A DNA stretch of 64,000 bases. Origin: Dromaius novaehollandiae. Lineage: Eukaryota; Chordata; Aves; Casuariiformes; Dromaiidae. Each line of letters begins with the position of its first letter. Within the stretch, counting starts at the first letter, position 1. The position numbers and the translations under genes are program-made. A model generated the notes under the pieces. It was given only the letters and a program-made list of their open reading frames with translations. It had not been told where the DNA came from and did no database searches. Where the stretch lies: positions 148,075,517 to 148,139,516 of the forward strand of contig NC_088099.1 in assembly GCF_036370855.1 (NCBI RefSeq). Reading direction: 5' to 3'. Shown here piece after piece: positions 50,421-63,436 of the stretch.

Positions 50421-53041
50421 AAGAGAAAACAAAGCTCCAACTCCTCCCCTGCTTTTCAGAGGAGAAATTTGAAAAAAGGGGATTTCCACTACTAATAGTC
50501 ACTTACATGCATTCAGCAGAAACTGTCAGTCAGGTTTCACAGGGTTTGCACTGAATGTTGTCAAATTTTGCTGCTCCAGTCTTGGCAAGAATTCTGGCCT
50601 ATAACCCACGCTCTGCTAAACCCCTTGACAGTGCAACAGTTTTCATTGTGAGCTGTATTTACTCCCTAGACTGTGAAATTGCCAAGTATAGCCTGTGTTA
50701 TTGCTATAAAACAATCAGAGAGTGACATATGTAAGCAGTCATTTTTTCCCCAGTAATCTGATAATCTTCCCAGATCTCTTCTTAATGAAAGAGAAAAGAG
50801 GGACGGTAGGTACTCCTTAAGCTGCTGAGATGTAGTAACTGGACAGTTACTACAATCTCTGAGACTCTCAAAGTAGCATTCAATAGTAAGTGTTTGTGCT
50901 AAAATTATATTTTACTTACACATAAACAGTCTTCAAGACAAATAATACATTACTAAAACTTTGGACTGTGATTACTGCAGTCATTTCTTCCTCTTATACA
51001 AATAAAATACACTTTATACTCCAGACCACAGCTGTCCAACATGCAGACCACTGTGATTCTGTCCATCATTGTCTAGTGCTCTCTTCTGCTGGGTACCCAA
51101 GAGGGGAAGAAAGGATGCTGCCTAATTTAAATGCCCTAGGGACAAGAATATGTGAAGGGGAAGAAAAACAGAAAAGTCAGAAAAGGAGTCTGGAGGGAAA
51201 GGGGAAGGAAAGGAGAAAAACTGAGTGTTTTGAAAGGAGCCTTGGGCTAGTGAGATGGCTGGTCAAAGAGACTGGGGCTGTGACAAGAGGAAGGACTGGG
51301 AGCTAGTACAGGTGGAAGAGGGAACTGGAGAAGCTGTGATTGACACTGTGAGGAGAATTGTAAAATAGGGGATGAACAGTGGGGCTAGGACAAGTCAGAT
51401 GAGGAGAGGGGAGATCACTTATCTGTAGGATGGAGTAGAGAGATAGCTCTGGCAAGGAGCAAGGCTGCAAGAGAAAACTGTGATGAGCTGAACGAGACGC
51501 CAAAGAGAAATAAGGGATCATGGATATGGACAACGGAAGTTGGGGCCAAAATGGAAAAAGGATAAGGACCTAGAGTGGGAAAAAGGAGCTACTGGGGCAA
51601 GAGAATGGTTAAAAGAGATTAACAAACCAGATGGACAAACTCCAGGGCTTTGCAATGCAATCACAAAGAGAGTGGGGCACACAAATACTCTGACTGGCCT
51701 GTAGAGACATTGTCGCACACATTCAAAAAAACCCTATCACAATATGTACAAGGTTTACAAACGACTAGCTGAATAAGTAGTTGATGAGTTTGGCAACAGG
51801 CTTGTTTACTCTCTTCCAGTGTGTTAGAATAAATGGCCTCTAAATAGAATGATTTATGACTGAATTGTGGAGACTGATGAGATGGAATAAGACAACAAAT
51901 GACTAAATAATGAGCACAATTTAACTATTTGAAAAGGTGCAGAATATATGGAGGATACAGCACTTTGCAGATGAGGAGAACAGGTCAAAAGAACCAAAAA
52001 GAGCTGTAAATTACAACTAATGGACTGCGAATAGGAAAGCTTTAGTTCAAACATTTTCAAAACAGTGTCAGTACTTAACACCTGTCATCTTTCAATATCT
52101 CTTCCAAAATGCCTCATGAAGTTTTATCTATATATTTATAGAACCCATTAATAAGCTCCTGCCAAAGCTCTCTGTACCTTTGCTGTTTGTTAACAGTGGA
52201 ATACAGGAGGAAACAAAAGAAAATCCAGCAGGTTCCCCAAAGCCGAAGTATGTAACAAACAAGCTTATGTGTATTTCCATTCATCTTGTTATACATTAAG
52301 TGAAAATCTTTTTCCATACTTACAAGAAAGTGATACTTACAAAAACAACCAACATAATTTTATTCCAGTTTCTTTGAAGGAGGAAATCTCCTTTAAGTGC
52401 TTGAGACTCTGGCAGAACTGGATTTTCCATTCCCCTGGAAATCCTAAATTAATGTCTCCCTTTGAATCCCAGATCTGAGCTTCCAATAGCATGTCCTCAA
52501 AGACAGTTGCAGAATTGTGTTTGTTCCTGGTCTGCCATCTGTTCTAGTAATGTGTCCAGAGATGCCATGTCTGATTGCTTTCAGAAGCCAAGGACATATT
52601 AAGAAACCATAGAAATTATAAATTTCATACAGTATATTTTTGTGATGTATAATAGATATCACAGTATAAACTTCAACTAGTACAGCAGGTCATCTGTGAG
52701 GAATTATGGAAGGAAGGCACGAGGGACTAGCTGGAATTTTAATACCTGCCTGCTATAGTAAGTGAAGTGGAAGCTATCCATGCTATATGCATATTACATA
52801 GAAGCATTATGCAAGGACTTTCAGATCTGTAGGCAGAGAGTCAAGAACTATAACTTGAGTTACCTGATGGCAAGATCACACCAAGAAAATTAGGTTGTTG
52901 GCTCCCAAAGCTGAGGCACAGCAAGATAACTTTCGTAGCGATATACTAGAACAACTAAGTCTCTTGTTTTTTTCTCAGATAAAAAGATGACAGGAGTCAT
53001 GTTTCATACATTATGTGCTGGGTAATAACATGCAAAGACTC

Positions 53042-53094
53042 ATATATATTATATATTTTGTATATATATAAAGATATAGTATATATCTTATATA
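53042..53094. repeat. TA-rich microsatellite
   Basis: Imperfect ATATATT/GTATATAT/TATATC runs of the kind expected from a decayed (TA)n array. Confidence 0.8.
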
Positions 53095-53229
53095 ACATTT
53101 CTCTAACTATTCTAATTTCTCTAACTCTAATTGTATAATAGTTCTCTGTCTATTTATAAAAATGCTGCAGTGGCATTAAGTACACTCATTTCATTACACC
53201 TTTTTCAATTGTACTGATCTTGAAACTTG

Positions 53230-55650
53230 TTTGTAGTATGGCTAGTGGGACTTTTTTTTTCGATTCAGTTGTTACCTTCATTCTACAATTTTGCATTCCT
53301 TGTCCTTTTTATACATCCTGTATCTTATTCTTGACAATCATTAGGCTGGTCAATTGACAAGAACAAGTAGTGCCTGAGTCTGTTTTGACCTTCCCCAAGA
53401 TCATATTGAGTTTCATATCAAAAAGCTGTAAATTCTTCTTCTGTCAAAGATCACAGTATTGTCATGCTTTGCACTGTTCCTTGTCAAATGGGTATTCATA
53501 CTTGGTCAGTAGAGGCTTTTGCCTCTTCTCAAACATGCTCTAACCCCCAACTTTAGCCATGACAGCTGATGTCAGATCTTAAATTTACTGGACGTATTGA
53601 TTGACCCCTTTGAACAAAATCCCTTCTTGCATACATCAGTCATAAATTACTGCAGCCTCCTTTAGCATCTGCTTCTTGAAAGTTGTTTAACCATAGTAGT
53701 ATTTATTATTTTATAGCCTGCTGCATTCTGCTTTGTTCATCCTTTGTTGGTTTGTTTGCAACTTCCCATCATAAGAGTGAAGGTATTAGCATGCTAATAT
53801 ATCTGTCTTGAATGCATGCCTTGCTTTTTGTACCTTCCAGCAGTGATTTTCCTAAGCAACCATTATCTCCCCATCATAGTACTTGATGCTCTTGTTAACA
53901 TCCTCTAATCAACTGAGTGTACTCAGCAATAACTTCTTCATGACAATTTCTAATCACTGTGATCTAATCACATATCCACAATATGCTCAAAGATACCATC
54001 ACTTGTGTTGGTCAGTGCTAAGTATTATTATTAACTGTTGGCAGTATGTCAATATTGTGCCACCGGAACATAAAAAAGGTCTTTTTCTTTTATTCTTTTG
54101 CTCTGCTGCCCCACTACCAAGTAATTTCCTTCCTGTCTCTTGTGTTCTGTAGCATGTATACTGGACCATTAAGTATGCATTTCTGCTCTGCGTTTCTGTC
54201 TAATACATTCCTTCAGCTTGTGTTGTGTACTTGTTCAGCATTAGATGCTGTCATCATTTTGATTCCTTCTGTAGAAAGCTCAGCTTCTTCTCAGAGACTT
54301 CCAGAGTGTCAGAGGTATTTTTTCCTCACCAGTCTTCTTAGCAAACTGAAATCATGTTTCTGGCAAGTCATATTTGTAAATTCATTTGTAATTAGCAAGT
54401 CTTCAACATTGCACATGGATGTTAGTTTTCAGCTCTTTAATGTGTCTGTTCCCTTTTCGAATTCTTGGCTTCATGAGACCAAGAAATGGTCTTACTATGT
54501 ATGGAACCATAACACTGAACTCATCAAGCCTTTATCAGCTTCGCTAGTGTTCAGGCATTAGTCCTGGCAAATCAGTCATTTCTCAGATCTTTTCCATCAA
54601 TGGGAGAATAATATATATTGTCTTTCCACTTTTCCATTTTTAATCTGTACTGGTAAGATCTAGATACAGACAAAACGTTTATTTCTATTATTTGTATTCT
54701 TACAGATGGAAATTTCAGCATTCAGTAGTCTGAATCCCCTCATGCTTCTAAATTTTTCATTTCTCACTGCTACTATGTTTTCCAGCTGATTACACATTTC
54801 TCCTTACTGCTGGGTATCATTAGACTAACTGTTGCCACATAACTCTTGCACCACATACTGAGATACACAACAATCTGTAAAACTCATTTTTTCTTTATGG
54901 AAAGAATCAATTAAAGAGGTTCTGCAGATGCAGCCAATATTTAGATAATATGCTTACAGTTTAATTTCTGGGTGTCTACACTCAGCTCATCCCTAATCAA
55001 CCTCTTTTTTTTCCATCAGTTCTGTGGAGCTTTCCTAGCTTACAGAAGCCCAGTAGAACCATGAGCCATAGGGGCACCAAGCTCAAAACACCCAATTCTG
55101 CTCAAGAATTTCATTCAATTTCCAACACTTACACATTCTTTCAGCAGCAGCATCTCTTTTGGCAGCTCCCAGTTGTAAAGTTTATCTTGTAGATAAGCCA
55201 TCACCAGCATTTTCACTCCCCTAGTTTGATTTCAAATGTTTACTTTCAAAGTTCTGGCAACTTGAAGATTGGCAGTCAAATAGGACTATTCCTTATCACA
55301 TATGAGCATCGTGTTAACAAATGAAGTCAGGTTTAAGCACTGTGACACTTCATACAGAACTATCTATGTGGAACAGCCTTTGCAATACAATTCAGAATGT
55401 TGTCATGAACGTATGAAGCAAAAGATCATCTGTGGAAAGAGCTACTCATCTGAAATGATATAGATGGTCACATAAAATAGAGTAACAGGCCCTGTTACTC
55501 TTTTTTATTCTGCCGAACAACTTCATAAACAACTTCTGTGTATTAATCACTTCATCGACTCCAGAAATGCAGCAACTCTTTAATGAACATACTGCATGAG
55601 ACAAGAGTTTTGTTCAAAAGCGAAGAATAATGCTCATTGAGACTGAAATG
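53230..55650 (-). other. Unidentified decayed coding-like region
   Basis: On the minus strand, stretches with protein-like composition recur between stops and frame changes: for example FEKRQKPLLTKYEYPFDKEQ and KKNLQLFDMKLNMILGKVKT (53.3-53.5 kb), GEEKIPLTLWKSLRRS (about 54.3 kb), and VKMLVMAYLQDKLYNWELPK plus IGCFELGAPMAHGSTGLL (about 55.0-55.2 kb). The opposite strand has a 171-codon open frame at 54046-54561. I recognise no family. It may be an old DNA-transposon or processed-gene relic, or merely chance. Confidence 0.2.
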
Positions 55651-58600
55651 GCAAGAGGATTGAAGCCAAAAGAATAATTACTCAAACTGGAGTTTGAGCA
55701 AGATGCTGCTATACTTGTGATACGTGTCATGAGATATCTTATGATCAAAAGCTGTCATGACCTTGACTTTAATTTTAATTTTAATTTCTTGATACTTAAT
55801 CACCACCTAGTACCACAAGGGTACAGCAGCTCAGTTCATCCTTACAGCAGAGTGCCATCTACTGAAGCAGCAGAAGCAACTTTAGATCTTGCCTATTTTT
55901 CTTGAATATCTTTCATCTAGGAATTGACTAAACCTGCTACTGCTTAGTTTTATGACCAAAGCCTCAGAGGTCTTTATATCTGACAAGTAACTCAAATCAA
56001 AACTGAAAAAACGCTCAAATAAATGTGCAATGCCACTTCTTTCCTCTCGCTCTCCCCAAACCCGCACCCTCAGAAATAAAAATTAACTAAAAATTAGAGA
56101 CCAAATGAAGATCATGTATGATGCCATAATTTAGACATATCTAAAAAGCACTATCTGATAATCATTCAGGAGTAGAAAAGAAGGTAGAAAAAAGGAATTA
56201 AAAGGTTATTCAAAAGCCACTAGTAGGATAACATTTGACTGAAGTTAGTAAATGAATGGAATGTTTCTACAGAAGGAAAGGATCTAGGTATAGGTATTTA
56301 TTGAGTTGTAAACTCTGACACATAATAAAGGAAGGAATCTTGAGTATGTATAATGTGATTAGGAGGAGATGAATAAATTAAATTAAGATTTTTGAAAGAA
56401 GCTGGTGTTTTCAAGATGACCAAGAAAGGGCTTTGCAGTTACGGTAATACACTGATATGGAGCGATGCTCGAAAAAAATTTAAATCGCAAACAATTTTCT
56501 TGCCAATCAGGCTTACATTTTCCAATGTGAATTATTTCAGAATTGAGGTTGAAAATTCTTCCATTATTCTAAAAATAAGGTTAACTAGAATAGCACCAAG
56601 ACTATAAAAGAAATGACAGATGTGCCATCAGGAAAAGATAATAACAAGAATGAGCATTACGAGAATCGCAATTCCAGTTAGGAATAATATAAGAGGTCTG
56701 CCTTTGTGTAAATGTAGATATCCTTACCATGATCACTTCTGTCTGCCATCATAATTTACTGTAGTAAAATTAATGCAATCCAGTAAATTACAGCTTTATA
56801 ACAGCAGCCCCCACGCATACATTTGCACAAATGCTCTACAGCGATAGGAATAGAGAAGATAGAATAAAAAGTTACAAAAAATAGATAAGTAAAGTTGCTG
56901 TCCAAATGGTACCCATTGCTTTTGGGAAGAGAGGGTAGCAACAACTGGAGGCTCTGAGGGCAGCTGGCATGACTTCTTGCTGCGCTTGCATGCTGCTGTT
57001 CCTGCTTTTGTAGCTCTGCAGGTGGGAAGGAGGGGGTTGAAAGAACAACCACTTTCTGCAACATTCGCTGCTACCAACCTCCTAAGTCACCACTGAATAC
57101 GATAAACTTTCTTTATCTGTATTTTGCCAATGGGAGGATGACTTATATCAGAACTATGATGGGCTGAGCTGTGTTGGTGTGCCTAGAGATACAATACTTT
57201 CACACAGAAAAGGTTCACATTTGGTGTATTCCTGTGTTCTGTAGACTTACTGTCCAATTTCTGCTGTATGGAGAGGAACCAACCCTATCCCCAGTACAGA
57301 AAAATAGGGGTTTACATGATGTTCCCATTTTCATGTCATTTGTATACTTCTGCATGTGAATAAATGACAGTAAGAACAGACTGACTCATAAATTAAAAGA
57401 AAAAAGAAAAAAAAAATAAACAGCTCACCATACTACCAGTTCCAGAGTTTGTCATGTGAATTGCTCACAGCAATACCAATTTACAAAGGCATCTTGAGTC
57501 AGAAGTCTACACAAGGTTGCTATACTACACAAAGATCAGGAACTGAGAAGCATTTTTAAAAGACCTGCCAATCTGTCAAAATATCCTCTCAAATTATTCT
57601 GGATATCCTGGATACTGTATCATAGATATTATATTATACTGTATTACCTTTAAGGAAACCACACATGCAAACCTATAGTTAGTTATTTTTATAACTGGTG
57701 TTTATTTTATTATATCCTATATTTCATATTATACACAATATTGTATTACATTTCTTAGACTATGTATGGTATAAAATTTTACCTTGTTATAAACTTAATC
57801 TTGCAGCACAGGATAGATTTATGAATTAAAATCATGAGAGGATTTTGCATATGCTCTATATGCTGCTCATATTCCCCTCCGTGTTATGGTTTTTAAAAAT
57901 AAGCCAGATCTTGTTATATCTTACTGTGCCTCATTTTAATGTAGCAGATCTGGGAAAATATAAGAATAAGCACTTTTCCTTTTCTTTTTTAATATACTAA
58001 CCAAGTAGCAGAAGAGAAATTAATTTATTTCAGTAACACAGGAAAAGAGACATTAAGAGAAAGACACAGAAAACAATCTCAGAATATAAAATATCATGCA
58101 TCATAATAATCTTAGTCACACAGTTTACCTTCTACTTCCCAGCACTGCCATATTCAATTTTCGACATTCCTAGAAATTCAGATAGTCTAACAATCAGCCA
58201 TAGACCATAACTAGATCTTTCAAAAATAATTTAAACTGACTAAAATTCTGCAAGCATGTATGGCAGATTTTTATTGTTCTGTTTTACTGTCTTATTCAGT
58301 ACCAAAAAAGGCAATAGATAGGCTTTTCATTGATTTCAGCTATTCTCAAGCCTGATTTTTCCATTCAAAGGTTTAAATGTATAATATGACCTTAATTTTT
58401 GTCTACTTATACTGCTTGCATAGTATCTGAAAACCGTGTGTTTCGTAACAGATAGAAATGATCCCAGTTTTTTTCCTTCTTCTTCCTTTAGCCATTAGGA
58501 GGAAGCTTGGTCTACCAAGTAGGCCCTTTGATTAGACCTGAGGAAAACTGTATTCCATTTTTTGTACAACCAGTGGGATGTTACGTGAACTTGCATTACT

Positions 58601-61600
58601 CATATTATTTCTATAAACATACTGAGTCTTTGGGGCCTTTTATCCTCTAAATGGTTAGGGTAGTCTTCTGTGTGTTTGAACAGCTCCTACCACCTGGATT
58701 TAGGCTTGCAGTCTCTAAGTGGTACTTTGAAAATAAAAATATCAGAGCAATAGAAAGGCCATTATTGGATGTTATTTGTTCTTAAATTTAACTTATAAAT
58801 TTACAAAGTTACCTGAGAAAAATCAGTAGAATACATATGGACTCCATACAATAATTTCTTGCATTACTATTTAAACAGCCTTGATTTAACAAAGAGCTGT
58901 AGCTAAAGTTTCTATAATGTTATTTTTGCACTTGTTAAAAGCTTCAAAAATGTGCATTTTTTTTCTCATGCTAAACTAATTTGATTCTTTCTTTTACCTA
59001 GGAAAAATAAAAAACAAATCAACGACCGAGGATGATAATGTTTTCAAAATGAAATAAAACTTGAGCCTTATCAAGCTTCTTAAAAGGTCACACAAATTAT
59101 GCAGAATAAATAAAAACAGTGGAAAAAAATATGTTGTGCCATTTTAATTTTATGCCTCTATTGAATATACCCCTTGTTAATAACTGATGTGCTGTCCTAC
59201 TCTGTCCTCACTCATATTATACAGAAGTTCATATGAAACAGCCCAGCTCTGGGGCACGATGGAGTGGTACATGTGTGATTTAGGTCTGTGACACAGATGA
59301 AGGCACTTTGAGGAACCTTTTGTAAGATTAACTTCTCAGAGGTATTGGTGGTTCATTTGTCTGTGCAATGCAGCTGCACTTATGGAGGCATTTTCCCTGC
59401 AAGTCTTACATCTAAAATATTTTCCTTAACTCTGAGATTAATGCTAAATACAGGCATAGCTGCCTGGTCCCCAGCAAAAATTCCCTTTGTTGTCAGCTGC
59501 CAGCTAGAAAAGTGCTCCAACAATTATTCTGTATATCCAAAACAGCAGTTTCAGCCTATAAACCCTGCAAAACTAAGAATCCCTTAACACCACATTCTAT
59601 CGCTCAGCCTTTTTAGTTGAGGACCTTCAAGATTCATTGGCAACATAAACAAGTGCCGCAGTAGGACTATGTGGCATACAGAGGGTGCACTGTGACTCCC
59701 AGGTCAAAGGAGCCCAGGGGCAATGAGGCTGAGCGTACAAAAGGAAGCGGTGCTCCTCGCACCACAGCCTGTGCTAGAAATGCTGTGGCACTAAATTAAA
59801 GCGGGATTTATCCTCTGGGTAGTGGAGTCAGGAGCAGGGCTGCTCAGGAGAGAATCCTTCCCCCTGAACAAGGCAGGATTTTAATAGAAGAAAAACTGCA
59901 CATGGTGTAATTAGTATGTATCATAAGGCATTTGTGTCCAGAGGAAGAAGGGTAGGAAGAAAGCAAATTCTCATTGCCTATGTTGTCTTAAATCTGGCAT
60001 TATCCAGTGTTTGAATTCTCCCCTTTGCAGCGTGAGTAGCACGCACAGAGCATTTGTGACTAGCTGAATGCATAGTCCCGTTTGACTGTGCACCTCTTGG
60101 GACCCTCTGGTGTTACTAGCTGGGTCAAGCTAACTTGGATATTGCAGACAATGACAGTAGATCTAAATGTCAGACCACAATGTTTTAGCTGAAATGTAGA
60201 CATTTGGTTACCTTAAATACATGGATTCAAAATACTGAAAAACAGAGGCGAATGCTTGAACTATTAACTGATTTCGGCTATTTTAGAATGTTTAGCAGCT
60301 CCAGTAACTAAAAGATTTAAAGAACTCTGACAAGTCATCACAGGAGCTGGAGAAATGCATATTTTTTTTATCTTGAGTGGGTACTTATTCAGATGACAGT
60401 CATATTTCTAATAATAGGTCAGCACGCTGAAAATAATTCTTGCCTGTAAGTGCAGGCTTAAGTTGTTTGGTGGAACTGAGTTGTGACGTAGCTTTCCTTT
60501 GGGAAGCTGGCAGTGATCTTAGGGATTTTAGTCTTCCTCTGAGGCACGGAACATCAGTTTAGTGGAGAGGTCCCACACAATCAATTTTCTGTAACTGCAA
60601 AATGGAATTACAGGATGGAATGGGTGTTGGTGAAACTCAATGCCACCTAATATGTGGCTTTTAAAAAAGTCTTATATTTTTTCCAGTACAGGAAAAATGA
60701 TAAAGAAACATGGTTGCAAATGCCAGTTCCTATATTAAAGTTCCAAAAGAAAGCCTGTGTCTATCAGTTGAAAAGCAGGTATGTGATAGTAAGAACATAC
60801 AGAATATAGGCTCAAGATACATCTTGACTCGAAATAGTAAAGACCTGTTCTTGACTTGCCAGTATCAGCCTAACAGTAGCTCAGCAACATGAAAGATTTG
60901 GTGATACAAAACACCTTTAGCCCTAAAAATCCTTATAGAAAAAGCCTTTAATTTGTTGATCTCATCCAGAAAGAGTTCTTTTTAAGATGATTGAAAACTG
61001 AAAGTTCAATCCAATTTAAATCAGATAAGCATCTTCCAAGTTAGCTGCAACATTTTCTGAGGGAAGAGCCAGTTTGACATGGCATGACTGCATTTCCTGC
61101 ATAATGAAGGTACTTGGCCTAACAACCAGCTGCCTTGTAGTGTATTTTTCCTTATGTGGCAATTTCAGGGCTAGATGAAACTCAGTTTATTTGTGCAGGA
61201 AATAACATTTAAAAATGTAATTTTGACCCAAGTAAGAAAGACTAGACAGTATTTCAAAATCTACTATTAAAAATATATTTTTAAAACATTACAATAACTG
61301 ATGAAAATGCTGTGTTTTGTCATCACAATTTTACCATAGCATATTCATTCCATGTTATAGTTATTAAAGTAAAAATGAATCGTTTCAGCCTTACAGAAAG
61401 AAAATACTTCAGCCTCCTTTTCATGTAATTCATGTGATTATTTCTCATGCAGACTTTCAAATGGATCAGTCTATTTTTGTAAACGAGCTGATTTCCTAGA
61501 TTCTAAATTTTTTTGATGGAAAAACTGCTCCTGCAGAAAATTGTCAATGTGATGTAAGTAACAGTATTTTATCATACCAAATAATATTTAGGAAGGAATA

Positions 61601-62229
61601 TGACCAGCCAGTGAAATCTCAGGCTGGGCTATCCTCTGATACAGTTTTCCAGTTAAGACTCACTACCCATTTCTTATGAAAATGTCTGAGTGTTTTCCAT
61701 GCAACGCATTTCAAGAAGCGGCTGGTTCTGTGTAACCACACTTCTGGGATGTTGGGTAGCACTTGGAAGTCATGACCAAGATTTGCTGGTATACAAAATA
61801 ACTGCCTATCTTGCTGTATGATCACAGTCTGGCTATCTCTAAGCTACAGATAATGCATCTGCACGACCCGTGGGTGACAGGCATCTGCCTTACTTCAATA
61901 TTGGCTGCAGTGGAAAGCCTGTTCCCTGCTCTCTGCCCGCAGGAAAGGCTCTTTTCCGCCTGAGACTTCCAGATGGTGCCTGAGTGGGCTTTCTAGCAGG
62001 AGCAAATTAAGTCCTTATGTCCTGAGAGAGTTCGCTGACACCAGGCGATCCCTCTCGGATGAACAGCATATTTTATAACGTGCAGATTTATCACCTCGAG
62101 CTGAAAGTGGAATTAAAGGTCACCTCATCACCTTCGCACCTCGGTGGCGACAGTCTCAGTGAAGTCCCTGCTAATCTACCTCCTCGGGCTCCTGAGAAAG
62201 GCATTTGCTGACAGTAAACCCAGCGAGCA

Positions 62230-63260
62230 CCTCCCCGATTCCTTGTTCAACACCTCTCCTCCGACGCCGGGGCCGATGCCGGTGCCCCCTCCGCGGCCTG
62301 CTCGCGGGCCGCTGCTGCGCAGCGCACCGGCAGGCAACCCGGCACCGAGGCGCAGGCAGCGCCGCAGCGCTCACAGCGCCGGGGGCACCCACGGAGCACA
62401 GAAAAGACGCTGCGCGGCTGCCCCGAGCCCCCTCCCGCCGAGCCCCCCCGGTCCATCCCTCTGCGCGCCCGGCAGCGGCAGGGAGGGCGGCCTGCCCCCC
62501 ACGGACACGCAGGTGAGGGGCGGGCAGCCGCAGCCGCAGCCGGCGCCCAGCCCCGCTGCCGCCGCGGCCCGGAGCTCCGGCGCAGGCAGCCGCCCCGGCG
62601 CGGCCCGCCCCGGCCTCCGCCGCTCATTAGCCGGCGCCGCGGGCAGGGCCGCAGAGAGGCCCGGCCAGACCCGCCCCCGCCGGCCCGCCCCGTTCCTTCC
62701 CAGCCCCCTTCCCCTGCGCTGCCGGTGCCGGCCGCCTCCCCGCCGCGCCGCTCCCCGCCGCCAGGGAGGGAGCGCCCGGGCCCTGCGCGCCCCGCCGCAG
62801 TCATGGCTGCCGAGGGGGCGGACGAGCGCTCCCCGCTGCTGTCGGCGCCCAGCTCCGGCAATGTCACCCCCACGGCGCCGCCGTATCTACCGGACAGCAG
62901 CCCCCGAGGTAAGGCGGCCGTCCTCCCCGCCGGCATCGGCCCTGCGGCGGCCCGGCCTGGTGGGGGGAGCGGAGGGGCGGCTCCCCCCGCGGGCGGGCAG
63001 GCCGCGGGCGGCTCGCCGCAGCTGCGGCGGGGGGCGCGGGCCGCTGGGCGCGTGCAGACCTGGCGCCGGGGGGCGGGGGGGCCCGGCCGGGCGCCATGTC
63101 GCCGCGCCCCCTGGCCCGCTGCCGGGCGCCCCGGCGGGGGTGGCACGGGGCCTCCCCCCCCGCCCGGCCGTGCTGAATCAGGGCTTCGCTCCCGCCCTCG
63201 CTGGCGGAGACGGGTGGCGGCCCCTCGCCTGCGGCGGGGCCGCTTTTCTCAGATTTGCCT
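62230..63260. promoter_or_regulatory. CpG-island promoter of PIP4P2
   Basis: A dense CpG island surrounds the first coding exon. Very long overlapping open frames on both strands (up to 432 codons) are a consequence of GC content, not genes. The transcription start cannot be fixed from sequence but should lie within a few hundred bases upstream of 62803. Confidence 0.85.
62803..62908 (+). CDS. PIP4P2: PIP4P2 (TMEM55A) exon 1, phosphatidylinositol-4,5-bisphosphate 4-phosphatase type 2, N-terminus
   Basis: ATG at 62803; the exon encodes MAAEGADERSPLLSAPSSGN then VTPTAPPYLPDSSPR and one base to the donor GTAAGG. It is nearly identical to the N-terminus of human PIP4P2 (MAADGVDERSPLLSASHSGN). 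The enzyme removes the 4-phosphate of PtdIns(4,5)P2 on late endosomes/lysosomes. The ERSPLL motif (Glu8 to Leu13) fits the acidic dileucine class of endolysosomal sorting signals, and residues 26-28 make a PPY motif. The catalytic and membrane-spanning parts are encoded beyond the window. The gene is divergent from OTUD6B, as in mammals. Confidence 0.95.
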
Positions 63261-63293
63261 TTTTATTCATTTTTGGCGGCGCGTCGCAGCTCC

Positions 63294-63312
63294 GGGGGGG
63301 GGGGGGGGGGGG
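63294..63312 (+). repeat. G19 homopolymer
   Basis: Nineteen consecutive G, about 390 bp inside PIP4P2 intron 1, on the RNA-sense strand. It has strong G-quadruplex potential. Confidence 0.92.
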
Positions 63313-63400
63313 ACCGAGAGGGGAGAAGGCTGGGCACCACAGGTACCGCGAAAGGAGCCGGGCACGTCCTGTGCACCACCGGCTGAATTCAAGTACGAAC

Positions 63401-63436
63401 TCCTTCTTCTCCTCCTCCTCCTCCTTCTTCTTTTTT
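63401..63436 (+). repeat. Polypyrimidine CTT/CTC tract
   Basis: An uninterrupted pyrimidine stretch built of CTT and CTC units with near mirror symmetry, a sequence type able to form triplex (H-DNA). It lies about 90 bp after the G19 run. Confidence 0.88.

Larger units (their letters stand above)
46261..62229. other. Intergenic region between divergent OTUD6B and PIP4P2
   Basis: About 16 kb with no supported exon. It holds G15 (46998-47012) and G21 (50400-50420) runs, a purine-rich GA stretch (about 51100-51720), a TA-rich microsatellite (53042-53094), a possible solo LTR (48142-48407) and a minus-strand coding-like relic (about 53200-55600). No CR1 copy was seen here, unlike the rest of the window. 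Confidence 0.55.

Noticed and set aside
51100-51720. GA-rich stretch that looks like a degenerate minisatellite or exon
   Set aside because: No regular unit could be defined and no splice-bounded frame was found. It is left as purine-rich intergenic sequence.
54046-54561. 171-codon plus-strand open frame
   Set aside because: Cys/Phe/Ser-rich, probably the antisense of T-rich or relic sequence. No homology was recognised.
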